Notes: generated by a model not told the origin, from the letters alone. DNA of 64,000 nt from Sesamum alatum (GCA_034509735.1 JACGWO010000005.1:18527264-18591263), one strand, 5' to 3'; counted from the first letter of the stretch, positions 23,538 through 35,554 are shown. Translations and numbers: made by a program.

Positions 23538-24735
23538 CTAGTGTCTGAATCCATTCCATGTGGGGTTATGTTCGATCGTACTGATACATTCGGCAGACGA
23601 GTCATCAACAGCGTCTCCAGCATCATTCATGGTATGCTCATACGGGTCCTCTTCCATCGCCGATCGAATGTAGTTGTGAAGGAGACAACAAGCCAAAATA
23701 ATCTTATTTTGAATTCTGATTAGATAATAAGACGGGCTCCTTAGGATACTCCACCGCATTTTTAGTAATCCAAAACATCGTTGTATAACATTGCGGGCTG
23801 CTGAATGCTTCATATTAAAGAATTCTTGTGCATTTTGTGGAGCTAATTATTGTTCTCCCATTCTTTCAAGTGGTACCTAACTCCTCTTTATGGTGTAAGG
23901 AACCCATCCCCCATTGGTGTATCCATTATCACAGAAGTAGTAAGTGCATGTTGAAGGTAAGAAAAAATGCAAAAGCTAGACATGTTCAAATATCTAAACT
24001 ACGCATAGTACAAATTGTGAATGATTGCTTAATGGGATTCATACCATGCGGTATCTTCAATGAATTAGGCCTACTAATTGCATCTCGTAAAACCCTAGAA
24101 TCAGTTGCGCTGCCTTCCCAACCAGTCAAGACATATATGAATTTCATTTTCCTATCACACACCCCGAGTACGTTAACTGCTACATCACCTTTACGGGTTC
24201 GATAATTACCCTTGTCCTTCAGAGACACTCTCACTTTAATGTAAGTACCATCAAAGTCCATCTAAACAACCCTATAACAAAAGGCCAAGTATGTGAATAT
24301 TCATCTATTCATTATATTAGTTTCAATTCGATGACTATGAAATAACATGTTCAAACGGTATACCTTGAACCATTTGCACCTAGGATCCGTATTGTTTTCA
24401 AGCACTGGGTTTGGTGTAGCAAGCAATATATGATGAAGCTTCAATACTGACACCAAGACGCTGTGGACATGTTTGCTAACAGTGCGCCCAGAACGAAGAA
24501 ATCAAACTGGACAACTCTGTTTATTTTTTTTTTTTTTTTCCGATGTGCTAGGATGCTAAGAAATATTGCTATTTGTTCATTCACACTAACATTCTTAGTC
24601 GGTCTTATCCCCCCAACACTTTCTAGCAAACCACATAGCGTTCCAAATGCATTTCTACTCATTCGGAGATTTTCAATTCAATCAATGTTACTTATTTCAA
24701 TTAATCTCGACATGTGTCTACTTGCTTGGGTATTT
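23538..24735 (-). pseudogene. Harbinger DDE transposase (DDE_Tnp_4 type)
   Basis: The N-terminal helix region is LRMSRNAFGTLCGLLESVGG, then EQIAIFLSILAHRKKKKK. The catalytic part has [12 protein letters not shown] (first Asp), [19 protein letters not shown] (second Asp) and MKHSAARNVIQRCFGLLKMR (third acid region near the C-terminus), ending in LACCLLHNYIR. One intron after KWFK (donor GTATAC near 24362) and another after KIPHG (near 24050) are plausible. Defects: a long A tract on the coding strand (T tract 24523-24538) displaces the HTH, and stops lie near 24690 and 23880. It is unlikely to be active. Confidence 0.85.
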
Positions 24736-25979
24736 TACTTTTGATAGAGTAGGTTCATCTATTACGATGATAACGAGGTCGAGAATTCGCCCTATTCTTA
24801 AGGTACCGATATGCAAGATATAACACTTACAACACCTTTACAGTTTCTACAACAAACACATGGAACGCTAAAAATATCTTAGCTCGTTGAATCATATTCG
24901 TCCTGTATGAGATAATTTGACATACAAGTAATCAGTAACAAATAAGGTTACTCACAATATATAATTTGTCCATAAAATTTTTTTTTGACTTCACATAGAT
25001 TAACAATTGAACACTCCCTCCCATTTCTCCCTAAAAAAATCGGACATACGAGATCATAAATTATAAAATACCAAACGAATATATAAAATACATGACTATC
25101 AGATTTCCAAGTACCTAACTATAATAAATTATAATATACCAAACAAATATCTAAAATGCCAAGCAAATATGTAAAATACCTGACGACCAAACAAATATAT
25201 AAAATACCAAACAAATTTGTCAGTCCAAAAATCATATAATATGCAAGGCAAATATAACACAAATAATGGGACAAAACAGATATACAACAAAAATAAAACA
25301 CATCGGTGGAATATGCAATTTCCTGTGAACCAGAATAGATATTACACCGGAATGTACGCAAAGAACCTCGTACCTGTTTGACGAACAGCAAACTCGAGAT
25401 GGAGAAGCTCAGCTGCAATTTTTTTCCCAAAGGGTAGCATGGCAGACATCAGCGCACATTTCATCTAAACTAGAACAGAAATTACACAGAAATAAAAGCA
25501 AAAACATCGTACCTGTTTGACGAACAACAAACCCGTCAAGCAGAATGCTCAGCTGCAGTCTTTCTTTTGAGGGGAAAATGACAACAATAGATGCAATAAA
25601 AGTGAGGAAATTAGATTTATGTGGGTAGGTGGAGTTGGTTCCAATGCATTATTGACGACAAAAAAGTATTCTCACTCCAAGCAAAAATTAACCTAACGGG
25701 TTGGGTTAAAAATCCAATGCATTTCAGGATAAATAGTAGACGCAATAATACATCCGCACCAGGCTTTCCTAATAGTACAGGGCTAGCAAAAATGAAAGTA
25801 AACATTGGATTTGGTTGTACTAATAATTTAGTACAACCTAATCCAATGTAGTAAATACAACCTTAAAGGACAATTGAATTACTCGGCTTATACATAAGGA
25901 TGAAATATATTTGGAGGAATGTTTTGAATTTTGTACACTTGCTGAAAAAACTTCATAATTGCAAACAACATTATCATAT

Positions 25980-26290
25980 TCCTGAGGTGAGAATATATTT
26001 TCTAATCGTTACTATACACATGGGAGAAAAAATTACTACTTCCAACGGTTTTGTTGGTTATGGACTAAAGTCGTGGTAAATAATTATTACTAATTACGGT
26101 TAGACAAAAACCAATGCAAAAATTTAACTTATTAACCATGAAAACTATTTTTGCCATAACTATGAGCCATTAAAACTGTTTTTGCTATGAGTTTTAGCCG
26201 TGGTCATTGACTTTTTACTATGATTATTTTTTTTAACCATGGTAATTACCCATGGTTAAAGATTATGTTTCTTCTAATTACATATTAATA
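25980..26290. repeat. Possible CACTA subterminal repeat cluster
   Basis: Short related motifs recur in both orientations: AACGGTTTT, GTCGTGGTAAA, AACCATGAAAACT, GCCGTGGTCAT, AACCATGGTAA and CCATGGTTAAAG. Clusters like this mark CACTA subterminal regions, but no CACTA end is visible here. Confidence 0.3.
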
Positions 26291-26307
26291 TTTTTTTAAA
26301 TACTCAA

Positions 26308-26478
26308 CGGCCACGTACTAGGCATGTAGCCTATGCCGTTAAAAAGCAAACAAAAACGGATGAGGATCCAAAAGTATGAATTTTTGTAAGTTACAAGACC
26401 CAAATTACCAATCATGTAACAGATGGATTAAAAGTGAAATGGATCCCCTCTTGTGGAACAAAAAATATTATTTTCACT
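26308..26478. repeat. Dispersed repeat family, copy 2
   Basis: Same orientation as 16569-16740; by eye about 75-80% identical. It contains GGCCACGTACTAGGCATGT, TTTTTGTAAGTTACAAGAC and GTGGAACAAAAAATATTATTTT. After it, 26479-26888 shows no gene. Confidence 0.65.
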
Positions 26479-26888
26479 GAAGCAAAATATATCCATCTCT
26501 TTTGGTCAGAAGGAAAGAAACTCGAGAAGTATGAAAACATTTTCTTCCCCTTCAGGGTTGGATGGAATATTGAAGTGCCAAATAACCAATTTTAACGTAA
26601 TCTCATATGTGAACAAGAAAAAAAGTCTAGTTGAATTATACTATGAAGGCTAGCAAAAGAAGAATGAGTAGAGACAACCACAGGAATGCGCAGAGAAGCA
26701 AGTGAGAGAAAATATAGAGAAGAGAGATGATAAGTCTGAATTTTATGGAGTAGAAAAACCCTTGACAATGGAGTCTTGATCAGCTCTATTTATAGAGCTT
26801 AAGTACATTTTAATTTCCCTAAACAAATTGAATTGTCAGCTAACTAATTGTCAGCTAACAACCTGAAGTACATTTTAAATACTCAAAC

Positions 26889-27124
26889 TTAGCTTTGTGT
26901 GGATGAGTATTTGTGGCAAAACACAAGGTTCCAAATACCTTCATGTGACTGTAATAAGCGGTTTTCTTATACATGATCTCAAAGGGAGTCTTCCACTTGA
27001 GAACCTATGTTAGGAGCCTATTTATCACATAACTGGCTGCAAGTATAACCTCAGACCAGAAAATGTTTGGCAGTTCTGCCTCAAACATAATAGCTCTGGC
27101 CCCTTGGAGCAAATTTTTGTGTTT
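26889..27124 (-). pseudogene. Old Copia integrase, C-terminal part
   Basis: The - strand reads HKNLLQGARAIMFEAELPNI, then FWSEVILAASYVINRLL, KWKTPFEIMYKK and KVFGTLCFATNTHPHKAKFE, the region after the catalytic Glu of Copia integrase. One stop follows NRLLT. It continues the fragment at 28919-29136; the two were split by the LTR insertion at 27137-28918. Confidence 0.85.
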
Positions 27125-27136
27125 TTTTTTTTTTTT

Positions 27137-28574
27137 TGTTAGAATGGGTAACCGTGAAGCAAATCTTGTTGGGCTTATGTAATCTTTTTATGATATTAGG
27201 TGTTTAAATAAAGTTCATTCTAAATAAAAGTGATATTCAATTATGACATTAATACTTTGATTGTGTTCACTTACTGCTTTAATATATGTATAATTGTTCA
27301 ATACACAACCAAAGCCCATAGACCGAAAGGTTAATCCAAGAAACTGGACTGCGCATAGGTTGGCAAGTCATGAAATCAGTTTCTGTGGGTCGGTCTGAAA
27401 TACTCCAAGTCGAAGGCCCTCGAGATTGGGTATCGAAGGTCCATTCAAGACTTGCACTAAGTGATTGCAGTCGCGTTTCATCGAGAAATGACAAAAGTCG
27501 TCCATGTAATATTAGTGGGCTGGCCAGCTTGGTGCCGGCTGACTGAGGTGACTCGTGGGAATCCTCATATGGGAAACCTTGAGTAGGTTGGTCAGTATGA
27601 CTTGAATTCCCAGTTCCATCAGTACGAGATTGGTCCTCGGACTTGAGGGACTACTGTGGTCACATACACACCATGCCTGTATTAGGTTTGGCAAGAGGCT
27701 ACCAAGTCGAGAGATGTGGTTCGTATAAGCCCTATCTAGTGTAACCAAGTTGTGTAGTGTTGACAGTAGGTCCCAAGATAAAATCCGTCTGTTGTCAAAC
27801 GATTGACGGTAGTATCTCACATATACCTTAAAAATCGTCCTCCATAAATCTGTGGCCACGGTGACTGAATAGTGGGATGGGATCCTAGTGACGTTTAGTG
27901 TGGACGAGCCTAGGCCTAAGTAAAGAATAGGTACTAACATCCAAGAGTCCATACCCTAGACTATGGCCATGGGGTAGTAGACGGAAGGACATACGTACTT
28001 AAGAACCTAAATGTTCACGACATGATATTCACCAAGTCTCTAGTGCCATGGACCGTTTCTAGACGACCACCCATGGTGACGGACGAGTTCCCATCATATG
28101 ATGATTGAGAATTCGGTCAAGTCTAGCTGAGGTGAACCTAAAGAGTCAAACACAGTTCACTGGTAACAGAGGAATTAATTTGGGATTAAATCTTGGAGAT
28201 CGAACAATTTAATTGGATTAAATTGGTTCTCTTCTTGGAGTGTCAAGTCTATAATTAGAATAAGTATACTTGACTCATAAATAGAATTTATGGAGTTGGG
28301 AATTGGGTTCAAATATTTATTTGATATTTATTAGAAGTCCAATGTACTATTTTAAATATGACTTAAAATATTCCATAAATCCCATCATACGATGGACGGG
28401 CGAGATTATTTCTAGAGGGTTTGATGAGATGGAAGGTAATGATTGAGTTTGACTTAGTCATAACCCTAAGTTGACTAGGATTTGACTAGGTCAAAATCCT
28501 AGTCAAAGTGTGCCTCTCTTAGGAGAGTTTGAGTAGGAATAGAACCCTTTCCCTATAAATACTCAAAACTCACA

Positions 28575-28612
<38 letters not shown>

Positions 28613-28918
28613 TCTCTACATTCATCTCTCAAGCACACACACATACACAACTGAGTTTACCCTCTCAATCTCGTCCCCTCTCCTCTTCACTCCAAGAAAA
28701 GCTTAGTTTCCTTGTCTTTGATAGAATGGAACACTAGACGAATCGATCACATTAATTCATAACGCTAGGTTGATTCGTCCTCCATTATTCTTCTTGATCT
28801 CTTGCTAGCACGGGAAATCAAGATCCGGTAAATTGCATGGACGATTTAGAGGGTTCCTATTTTTGGATCTCGGTGGCAAAACGTGGAACAACACATGTAG
28901 CGGTTCAAAGAGAGACTA
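27137..28918 (+). repeat. Long LTR (Copia), + orientation, 3'-truncated
   Basis: It starts TGTTAGAATGGGTAACC, like the reverse complement of the LTRs at 45952 and 54150 (TGTTAGAATA). It shares the stretches around GACTTGCACTAAG and GGCTGACTGAGGTGACTCG, and the terminal-side GGTGCAAAACGTGGAACAACAC-like segment. A TATA-like CTATAAATAC is at 28552-28561. About 300 bp of the 3' end is missing at the junction with Copia integrase near 28918. No gene inside; embedded short ORFs are not real. Confidence 0.8.
28577..28609. repeat. (CA)n microsatellite inside the LTR
   Basis: An uninterrupted CA dinucleotide run just downstream of the LTR TATA-like box. Confidence 0.95.
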
Positions 28919-29136
28919 CAATGTTTTGCTCATGAATTTTGTACCATTATCACTTCTTAAGGTTATAATTTTCTTTTCAAACTATGTGTGGGTCATTTTA
29001 TGGAAGGCTTTTAAGATGGAGGCTGATTATAGGGACCCTTAATATCTGTATGTACTAATTCAAACACATCACAAGATTGAGTACAACTAGTGGGAAAGGG
29101 GAGCCTTTGTGGTTTAGCAAGAGGGAAAATTTTGCA
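28919..29136 (-). pseudogene. Old Copia integrase, N-terminal and catalytic part
   Basis: The - strand reads CKIFPLAKPQRLPFPTSCT, then FELVHTDIKGPYNQP (first catalytic Asp) and ITLRSDNGTKFMSKTL (second Asp). The latter stops exactly at the LTR junction. The element's upstream gag/PR part is not present; its 5' side is cut by the LINE starting near 29137. Confidence 0.85.
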
Positions 29137-30330
29137 TAGACTGGAAGGTGCTAGGATTTCCCCCTGCTTTCATTCTTCTCATTTAAAAACTTGCTGGAGA
29201 ATTGTTGGTTCACTTTTGGGTTCTTCAAGTCTACCCATAAGCTAAGACAATAGACCCCATCTCCCTTGCCTTGTTCCTGATTGCTGCAGAAGCCTTGTCT
29301 AGAGGGCTTTACCAACTTTTAGAATGCAACCCAAAGATGTATTTTCATATAGGGAGTCGCATCAAAATCTCTCACTTAGCCTATGCTGATGATATAATTC
29401 CACTAATTGTGTGGAATCCAGTCTAACTACTCTCATGTCCTTTCTGCAGATGTATGAGCTATGTTCTGGTCAAAATATCAATAAATCCAAGAGTTCCTTT
29501 GTGCTTGGGAAAAAAGCTAACCTCATTGCTCAAAGGATCATACATCTCACGGAGTTTTCTCTGAAGACACTCCCTATCTCCTACCCGGGAGCTCCTCTCT
29601 ACAAAGGTCATAAAAAGAAACTGCTTTTCAATGATCTCACTAACAAAATTCATTTCAAAGTTTCAGGTTTGGAACACAGATTCCTCTCATTTGGTGAAAG
29701 GCTTCAGTTGGTGAAAAGTGTTCTATCAGTAATGCCAGTTTATCTTCTTCAAGTCCTCAATCCCCCTGTTGGAGTCATTCAAAAGATTGAGCAGATGATG
29801 GCCAAATACTTCTAGGGATCTAGGGAAGATCAAAAGAAGATCCACTGGACTAGATGGAGTCGTATTAGCAAAGCCACTATTGAAGGTGGACTTGGGATCA
29901 AGGACATTAGAGATGTTGTACAGACTTTTTCACATAAACTATGGTGGAGACTGAGAACTAAAACCTCATTTTGGGTTCACCATCAAATTAGTAAGTACTT
30001 CAAGAAAGCTTCTCCAACTCATGTTAAAGTTACCAAGAATGACTCGCCTATCTGGAAAAGGATGTGTAAGATTAGAGAGGCTGGTCAAAGTAACATATCT
30101 TGGACATTGGGCAATGGAGAAGCTAAATTTTGGCAAGAGTGGTGGATCAAAAAAAGGCACCCTTCAGGAGTTGACAGGAAACCGCAACACTGCTGATAGT
30201 CTTGTCAAGTGGTTTTGGAGAACCAGAAGTTGGGACATTGAGAAGCTCCAACAAGTCGTCCCAACTGACATCATCAACATGATCACCATAGTTCCCATAA
30301 GCCAGAAAGACAAGGACCAAATGTTCTAGA
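29137..30330 (+). pseudogene. LINE reverse transcriptase (C-terminal half) and linker
   Basis: FFKSTHKLRQ is followed by a stop at the RQGDP motif. LFLIAAEALSRGLYQLLE and SHLAYADDIIPLI (YADD catalytic pair) come next. The open piece 29411-29815 carries SGQNINKSKSSFVLG and LSFGERLQLVKSVLSVMPVY. After a stop near 29815, KKIHWTRWSRI, EGGLGIKDIRD and GNGEAKFWQEWW continue the usual linker. Confidence 0.85.
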
Positions 30331-30419
30331 GACTTAACAGCAGTGGGAAGTTCTCCACTGCCTCTACTTGGAACCATCATAGAGAGTAGCACCATGCCCA
30401 ACATATATTTGAGAGTCTG

Positions 30420-30769
30420 TGGTCTCTCTGCTAACTCCATCCATTTCTATCTTTTGCTAGAGACTCATCAATAACTGGATACCTGCTGAAAGGAAGCTAC
30501 AATCCAAAGGCATGTCCTTAGCATCTAAGTGTTGCAGCTGCAATAAGGAGGAATCTATCAACCATATCTTCATGATATGTGTTAAGTCTATCAAAGTCTG
30601 GAACTTCTTTTCTACCGAGTTTCAGATTAATCTTCACCACACAGAGAACATATCCACTCTCTTCTTGTGTGGAAACGATCTAGCCTATGCAGAATTGCAT
30701 ATCAGAGACAGTATCCCCTTCCTTATCTGTTGGTATATTTGGAAGCTGAGAAATCAAGTGAAACATTAA
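30420..30769 (+). pseudogene. LINE zf-RVT zinc-binding domain
   Basis: The frame at 30512-30769 has SKCCSCNKEESINHIFMICV, the C-X2-C...H...C pattern of zf-RVT, then FLICWYIWKLRNQVKH and a stop where the family continues towards RNase H. Confidence 0.8.
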
Positions 30770-30954
30770 GGAGCAGTTCTTTCACACAATAGAATCATCC
30801 ACAGAGTTCTGTCTCATCTATTCCACCTATACAAAAGTAAAATCCTCCAACCAGAACACCTCATTGGCGACACACTGGTTGCCCTGTCCCTTAACATCTA
30901 CATCCAGCCAAAGAAGAAACAACATGTTTTTTCTATGGTGACTTGGCAAAAACC

Positions 30955-31489
30955 ACAGGCTGGCTGGATGAAACTTAATGTGGATGGAGCTTCCAAGGTT
31001 AATCCGGGCCTGTCAGAGGCTAGTGGTTTACTCAAGGATCATCTTGGGCTGTATCAGCTTCTACTTCCTGGAACCTCTTGGCTACTCCTCTAATGTCCAT
31101 GCTGAGTTCATGCCATGCTCAACGGTCTTCAAATATGCGTGGATAAGGGGGTCAACAAAATTTAGATTGAAACAGATGCACTTTACATCATCCATACGAT
31201 TTCCTCATCTTCCCAAGGGGCCTGGATGTACCAAAACACCATCCAGCAGATTTTAAACCACTTACAACATTTGGAGCATAAAATTTCCCACATCTTCAGG
31301 CAAGGGAATCAAACAGCCGACTGGCTTGCAAACCAGGCCTGCTATGAAACGTCACTGAACATTTGTATAGAGGATCTTCGAAGGGGTAAGATAAGAGGTA
31401 TTCGTCTTGATGCCATTAGTTTACCTTACTTTTTCACTAAACAATACTACTCCCAATTTCAATTTCTTGCAGAAGCTGAAACTGGGTAA
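30955..31489 (+). pseudogene. LINE RNase H domain
   Basis: GWMKLNVDGASKVNPG is the domain start, with catalytic Asp in NVDGA. After frameshifts, EHKISHIFRQGNQTADWLAN (31226-31489) is the conserved C-terminal motif with its Asp. It is split over at least two frames. Confidence 0.8.
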
Positions 31490-31639
31490 TACTCCCTATC
31501 TTCCTCTCTTTTTACCTCCTGCTACGCTATTGGTACATTATTGTTGGTCTATTCCCTTGGCACACACTGTTAATGCTCCTCTTTTTGTTGGATTCTGACC
31601 AGCAAGGATTTTTTGGATAGTCTTTTTCCTATCTTATTG

Positions 31640-31805
31640 TTGTAAGGTAGTCGTACTACTCGTTTACGCTTTTCCGATTCATTGTAAGGGAGTAGTACTT
31701 CTTATTTATGTTTTTTTTTAATTTTGTACTATATTACTTCAAGGGAGTAATACTCCTTATTTAAGCTTTTATAGATCATACTAGGGAGTTAGTACTCCCT
31801 GTTGT
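31640..31805 (+). repeat. Short tandem repeats in the LINE 3' UTR
   Basis: Four related blocks carry GTAGTCGTACTACTCGTTTA, GGGAGTAGTACTTCTTATTTA, GGGAGTAATACTCCTTATTTA and GGGAGTTAGTACTCCC, about 45-60 bp apart. Several are near-palindromic around AGTACT. Confidence 0.6.
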
Positions 31806-31896
31806 ATATTCTTTGCCCTCTTTTGATTAAAGAAGAAGGGAAGGGGACCCCAAAAAGCTCCTCCCTTCAGGTGGTTTAATTAAAAAAAGAAAAAGG

Positions 31897-34800
31897 GTTC
31901 CGCATATGTGAATAGATGACTAATACTCCAAAATATTGAAGGGAGAGCTAATGTTTCCACTCTTTATGAATGATCGATAATTGACTTAATTATAGCAAAA
32001 GACATAAGGTTTATCTCTATAAGCGAGACTTGAATCTTGGGCTCAAATATATAGTCGTTACTTTAAAAAATTGAGATTGATGAGAAGAACGAGAACTAGA
32101 AGTAGAAAGGTAGAATAAAACCTTCTTCTATAGAAAAGACGACTCAATAATGATATGTTGCGAGTAAAATATGCTAGGCAAAATAATGAAGCGTTACAAC
32201 ATTAGGTTGCCATCTAGCAGCACAGGCATGGCGGAATCTTTTTTTGGCTACATATATCCGACTGGGCATGGATAACAAAGGTTATGTCATACTTGGATTT
32301 AAAGACAAGGGCTTCAGGTTCCTCAGCACAGAATGCATTCCGATTCCATCTGGTACACTTTTTGTAGCCATCCTCTCATCTTAGAATAGTCGTGGAATGA
32401 CGTACTCATTTAAACCAAAGCACATAATGATGTATTTGTGTTTGGTCCTGATCCCGATCTTTGTGAATCTTAGTAACGAATCTACGGGGTTAGACTGAAA
32501 AAAAGAGAAATAATGTTTTGTAACCGCGGATTAGGAGTAGTACTGCCAACAATCGCAGGAAATGCCTAGTGTTTCAACTCTTGATGAATGATTGATATAT
32601 TACTTGATTATAGCAAAAGGCGTAAGGTTTATTTGTATACGTAAGACGTGAATCTTGTCCTGAAATATATATTCAGTCCTATAGTAATTTCAAAATGATG
32701 CGAACAACAAGAATTAGAAGTGGAAATATGGAATAACACACTTTCTTCTAATGAAAAGACGACTAAATAATGGTATGTTGCGAGTTGCTAGGAAAAAACA
32801 AAGAATTGTTGCCACATTAGGTTGCCATCTAGCAGCACATGCTTGGAAAAATCTATTTCGGCTATAATACGAATAAGCATGGATAATTAAGGTTAAAGCC
32901 CCAATTGGATTTGAGGACAAATGCTTCAACTTCCTAAGCACACAATGCATTCTGATTATATTTGGTGCACTGTTTTGGAGTCATCGTCTCACCTTAGAAC
33001 ATTCGTGGACGACGTACTCATTTAAACCGAAGCACACAATGGTGCCGTTATCCTGGGCGTAATCTCGGGCTTGGTGAATCTCAGTAAACAATCTCTGGCG
33101 TTGGACTAAACAAAAGAGAAATAAGGTTTCATAACCGTGGATAGATGACCAATACTCCAAACAATCGGAGGGAACGCCAAGTGTTTCAAAAAAGTATGAA
33201 TGATCAATAACTGATTTGATTATAGTAAAAAGATTAAGGTTTATTTCAATAAGCATGATTTGAATGCTAGGCTTAAATATCGATTCGTTCCTTTAATAAA
33301 TTCAGAATGATGCGAACAACGAGAACTAAGAGCGAAAAAAAGGATATGACACAGAAGGGTTGCCACATTAAGTTGCCATCAAGTAGCACATGCAAAACTG
33401 AATCTATTTTGGCTATTTTAATATACAAATATGCATGAATAATGAAGTTTAAAGCCACAATTGGATTCGACGACAAGGGCTACAGCTTCCTATGCACACA
33501 ATACATTCTGATTGCATCTGGTGCACTCTTTGGAGCCATCGTCTCACCTTAGAACATTCCCGAACAATGTAATCATTTAAATCGAAGCACACAACAATGC
33601 ACTTATGTCTTGGGTTCATGTCGGACATGGTGAATCTTATTATCCAATCTACGAAGTTGGACTGAACAAAAGAGAAATAAGATTCCTTAACTGTGGATAT
33701 GACTAATACTCCAAACAATCATAGGAAACTCTAAGTTTTTCCAATCTGTATGAATGACTAATAATTGACTTAATTATAGCAAAAGGCATCGGGTATAATT
33801 CCATAAGCAAAACATGAATCCTGTGTTGAATTATATATTTGTTCCTTTAATAAATTCAGATTAAACAACGAGAACTAGAAGCGGAAAGATCGAATAAGAG
33901 ACCTTCTTATAAAGAAAAAAAGACTAAATAATGATATGTTGCGAGTAAAATATGCTAGGGAAAGCAATGTAGCACTGCCACATTAGGTTGCCATCTAGCA
34001 ACACATGCATGGGTGAATCTATTTCGGCTATATATATAGAAATAGGCATGAATAATAAAGGGTGAAGCCACAATTGGATTCAACTACAAGGTCTTCAGCT
34101 TCATATGCACACAATACAATCTGATTGCATTTGGTGCACTCTTTTGAGCCATCGTCTCACCTTGGAACATTCGCCGATGATGCAATCATTTAAATTGAAA
34201 CACACAACGATGCACTTGTGCCTTCGCCCAATCCTGGGCATGGTGAATCTTACTAACCAATCTACAGGATTTGACTAAACAAGAGACGAATAAAGTTTTG
34301 TAACCGCGGATAAATGGGTAATACTCCAAATAATCGTAGAAAACACTAAGTGTTTCCAGTCTTTATGAATGACTAATAATTGACTTAATTATAGCAAAAG
34401 ACATAAGGGGTATTTTGATAAGAAAGACTTGAATCTTATGTTGAGTTAACTATACATTCGTTCCTTTAATAAATTCAGATTGATGCAAACAACGAGAACT
34501 AGAAGCGGAAAGATGGAATAAGACACATCTTTCAAAAGAAAAAAAAGATTAAATAATGATATATTGCGAGTAAAATATGTTAAGGAAAACAATGCAACAT
34601 TGACATTAGGTTGTCATCTAGCAACACATATCTAGCTGAATCTTTTTTTGCTATATGTTCTCGACTAGGCATGAATACCAAAGGTTAAAGCCACACTTTC
34701 ATTCGACGACAAGGGCTTCAGCTTCAAGGCATTCCAATTGCATCCAGTACACTCTTTGGGGCCTCCCCTGACCTTAGTTCAATCGTGAAATGACGTACTC

Positions 34801-35507
34801 ATTTAAGCACACAATAATGCACTTATGTCTAAACTTGATTTCGGGCTTTGTGAAACTTAGTAATCACTCTACGAGGTTGTACTGAACAAAAGAGAAATAA
34901 GGTTCCACAATCGCGGATAGATGACTCATACTCCCAACCATCAAAGGAAATGCTAAGTGTTTCTAATCTATATGAATGATCGATAATTGACTTATTTATA
35001 GTAAAAAACGTAATATTTGTTTCTATAAGAAAGACTTGAATCTTGGGCTGAAATACATTCGTTCCTTTCATAAATTCAAATTGATGCGAACAAGGACAAC
35101 TAGAAGCGACAAGAAGGAGAAGACACTTTTTTCTAAGGAAAATACGAGTAAATAATGGTATGTTCTGAGTAAAATATGCTGGCCAAAACACAGAAGAGTT
35201 GCCACATTAGGTTTCCATCTAGAAGCGCATGTGTGAGTGAAACTTTGTTGGTGATATAAATACGACTGGGCATGAATAACAAAGCTTAATGCCACACTTG
35301 GATTCGACAATAAAGACTTCAGCTTCCTCGGCACACAATATATTCTGATTGCATCTGGCACACTTGAAACCATCCTCTCACTTTAGAACAGTCGCAAAAT
35401 TGCGTAAGCATTTAAACCAAAGCCCACAACGATGCATTTGTTTCTGGGCCTTATCTCAGGCTTTCTGAATCCTAGACACCAATATACGGGGTTACACTGA
35501 AGAACAC
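31897..35507. repeat. Six-unit tandem array, period about 600 bp
   Basis: The anchor AATACTCC or a close variant occurs at 31922, 32541, 33151, 33705, 34320 and 34927 (spacings 619, 610, 554, 615, 607), with a last unit of about 580 bp. Each unit repeats, in order: a TATGAATGA-TTGACTT block, an ACGAGAACTAGAAGCGGAAAG block, GGTTGCCATCTAGCAGCACA, CTTCAGCTTCCT, and ACTCATTTAAACCGAAGCACA. Identity between units is about 75-85% by eye. Minus-strand ORFs of related sequence recur (NEYVV...CSKVRR) but none is long or kept open in all units. The source sequence is not recognised. The array abuts the LINE tail on the left and CACTA remnants on the right. Confidence 0.85.
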
Positions 35508-35554
35508 GTGAACTATTATTGTATTATCTAATATTATATCTTCTATTGTTAAGG

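Larger units (their letters stand above)
18968..25862 (-). mobile_element. PIF-Harbinger DNA transposon, 6.9 kb, with TIRs and TTA target-site duplication
   Basis: The left end after TTA (18965-18967) reads GGGTGTGTTTACTTTTGTGT. The reverse complement of the right end, before TTA (25863-25865), reads GGTTGTATTTACTACATTGG. These are imperfect TIRs flanked by the 3-bp TTA duplication typical of this superfamily. Inside, all on the - strand, are a DDE transposase (23538-24735), a Myb/SANT ORF1-type protein (22189-23229) and two further Myb/SANT-like regions (20890-21459 and 19648-20358). Breaks are few and small, suggesting moderate age. Typical members carry one Myb-like gene; the extra two are unusual. 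Confidence 0.8.
29137..31894 (+). mobile_element. 5'-truncated LINE
   Basis: It begins inside the reverse transcriptase (WKVLGFPPAFILLI) and continues through zf-RVT and RNase H to GGTGGTTTAATTAAAAAAAG, a typical plant LINE 3' end with an A-rich tail at 31882-31894. 5' truncation is usual for LINEs. It abuts the old Copia on its left and the tandem array on its right. Frames shift repeatedly, so it is dead. Confidence 0.9.

Noticed and set aside
32714..35373. Minus-strand ORFs of 67-120 codons in the tandem array as real genes
   Set aside because: They overlap in different frames, are not equally open in all six units and match no family I know.
31897..35507. CRISPR-like array
   Set aside because: Whole ~600-bp units repeat without short repeats and unique spacers, and the DNA is from a plant.
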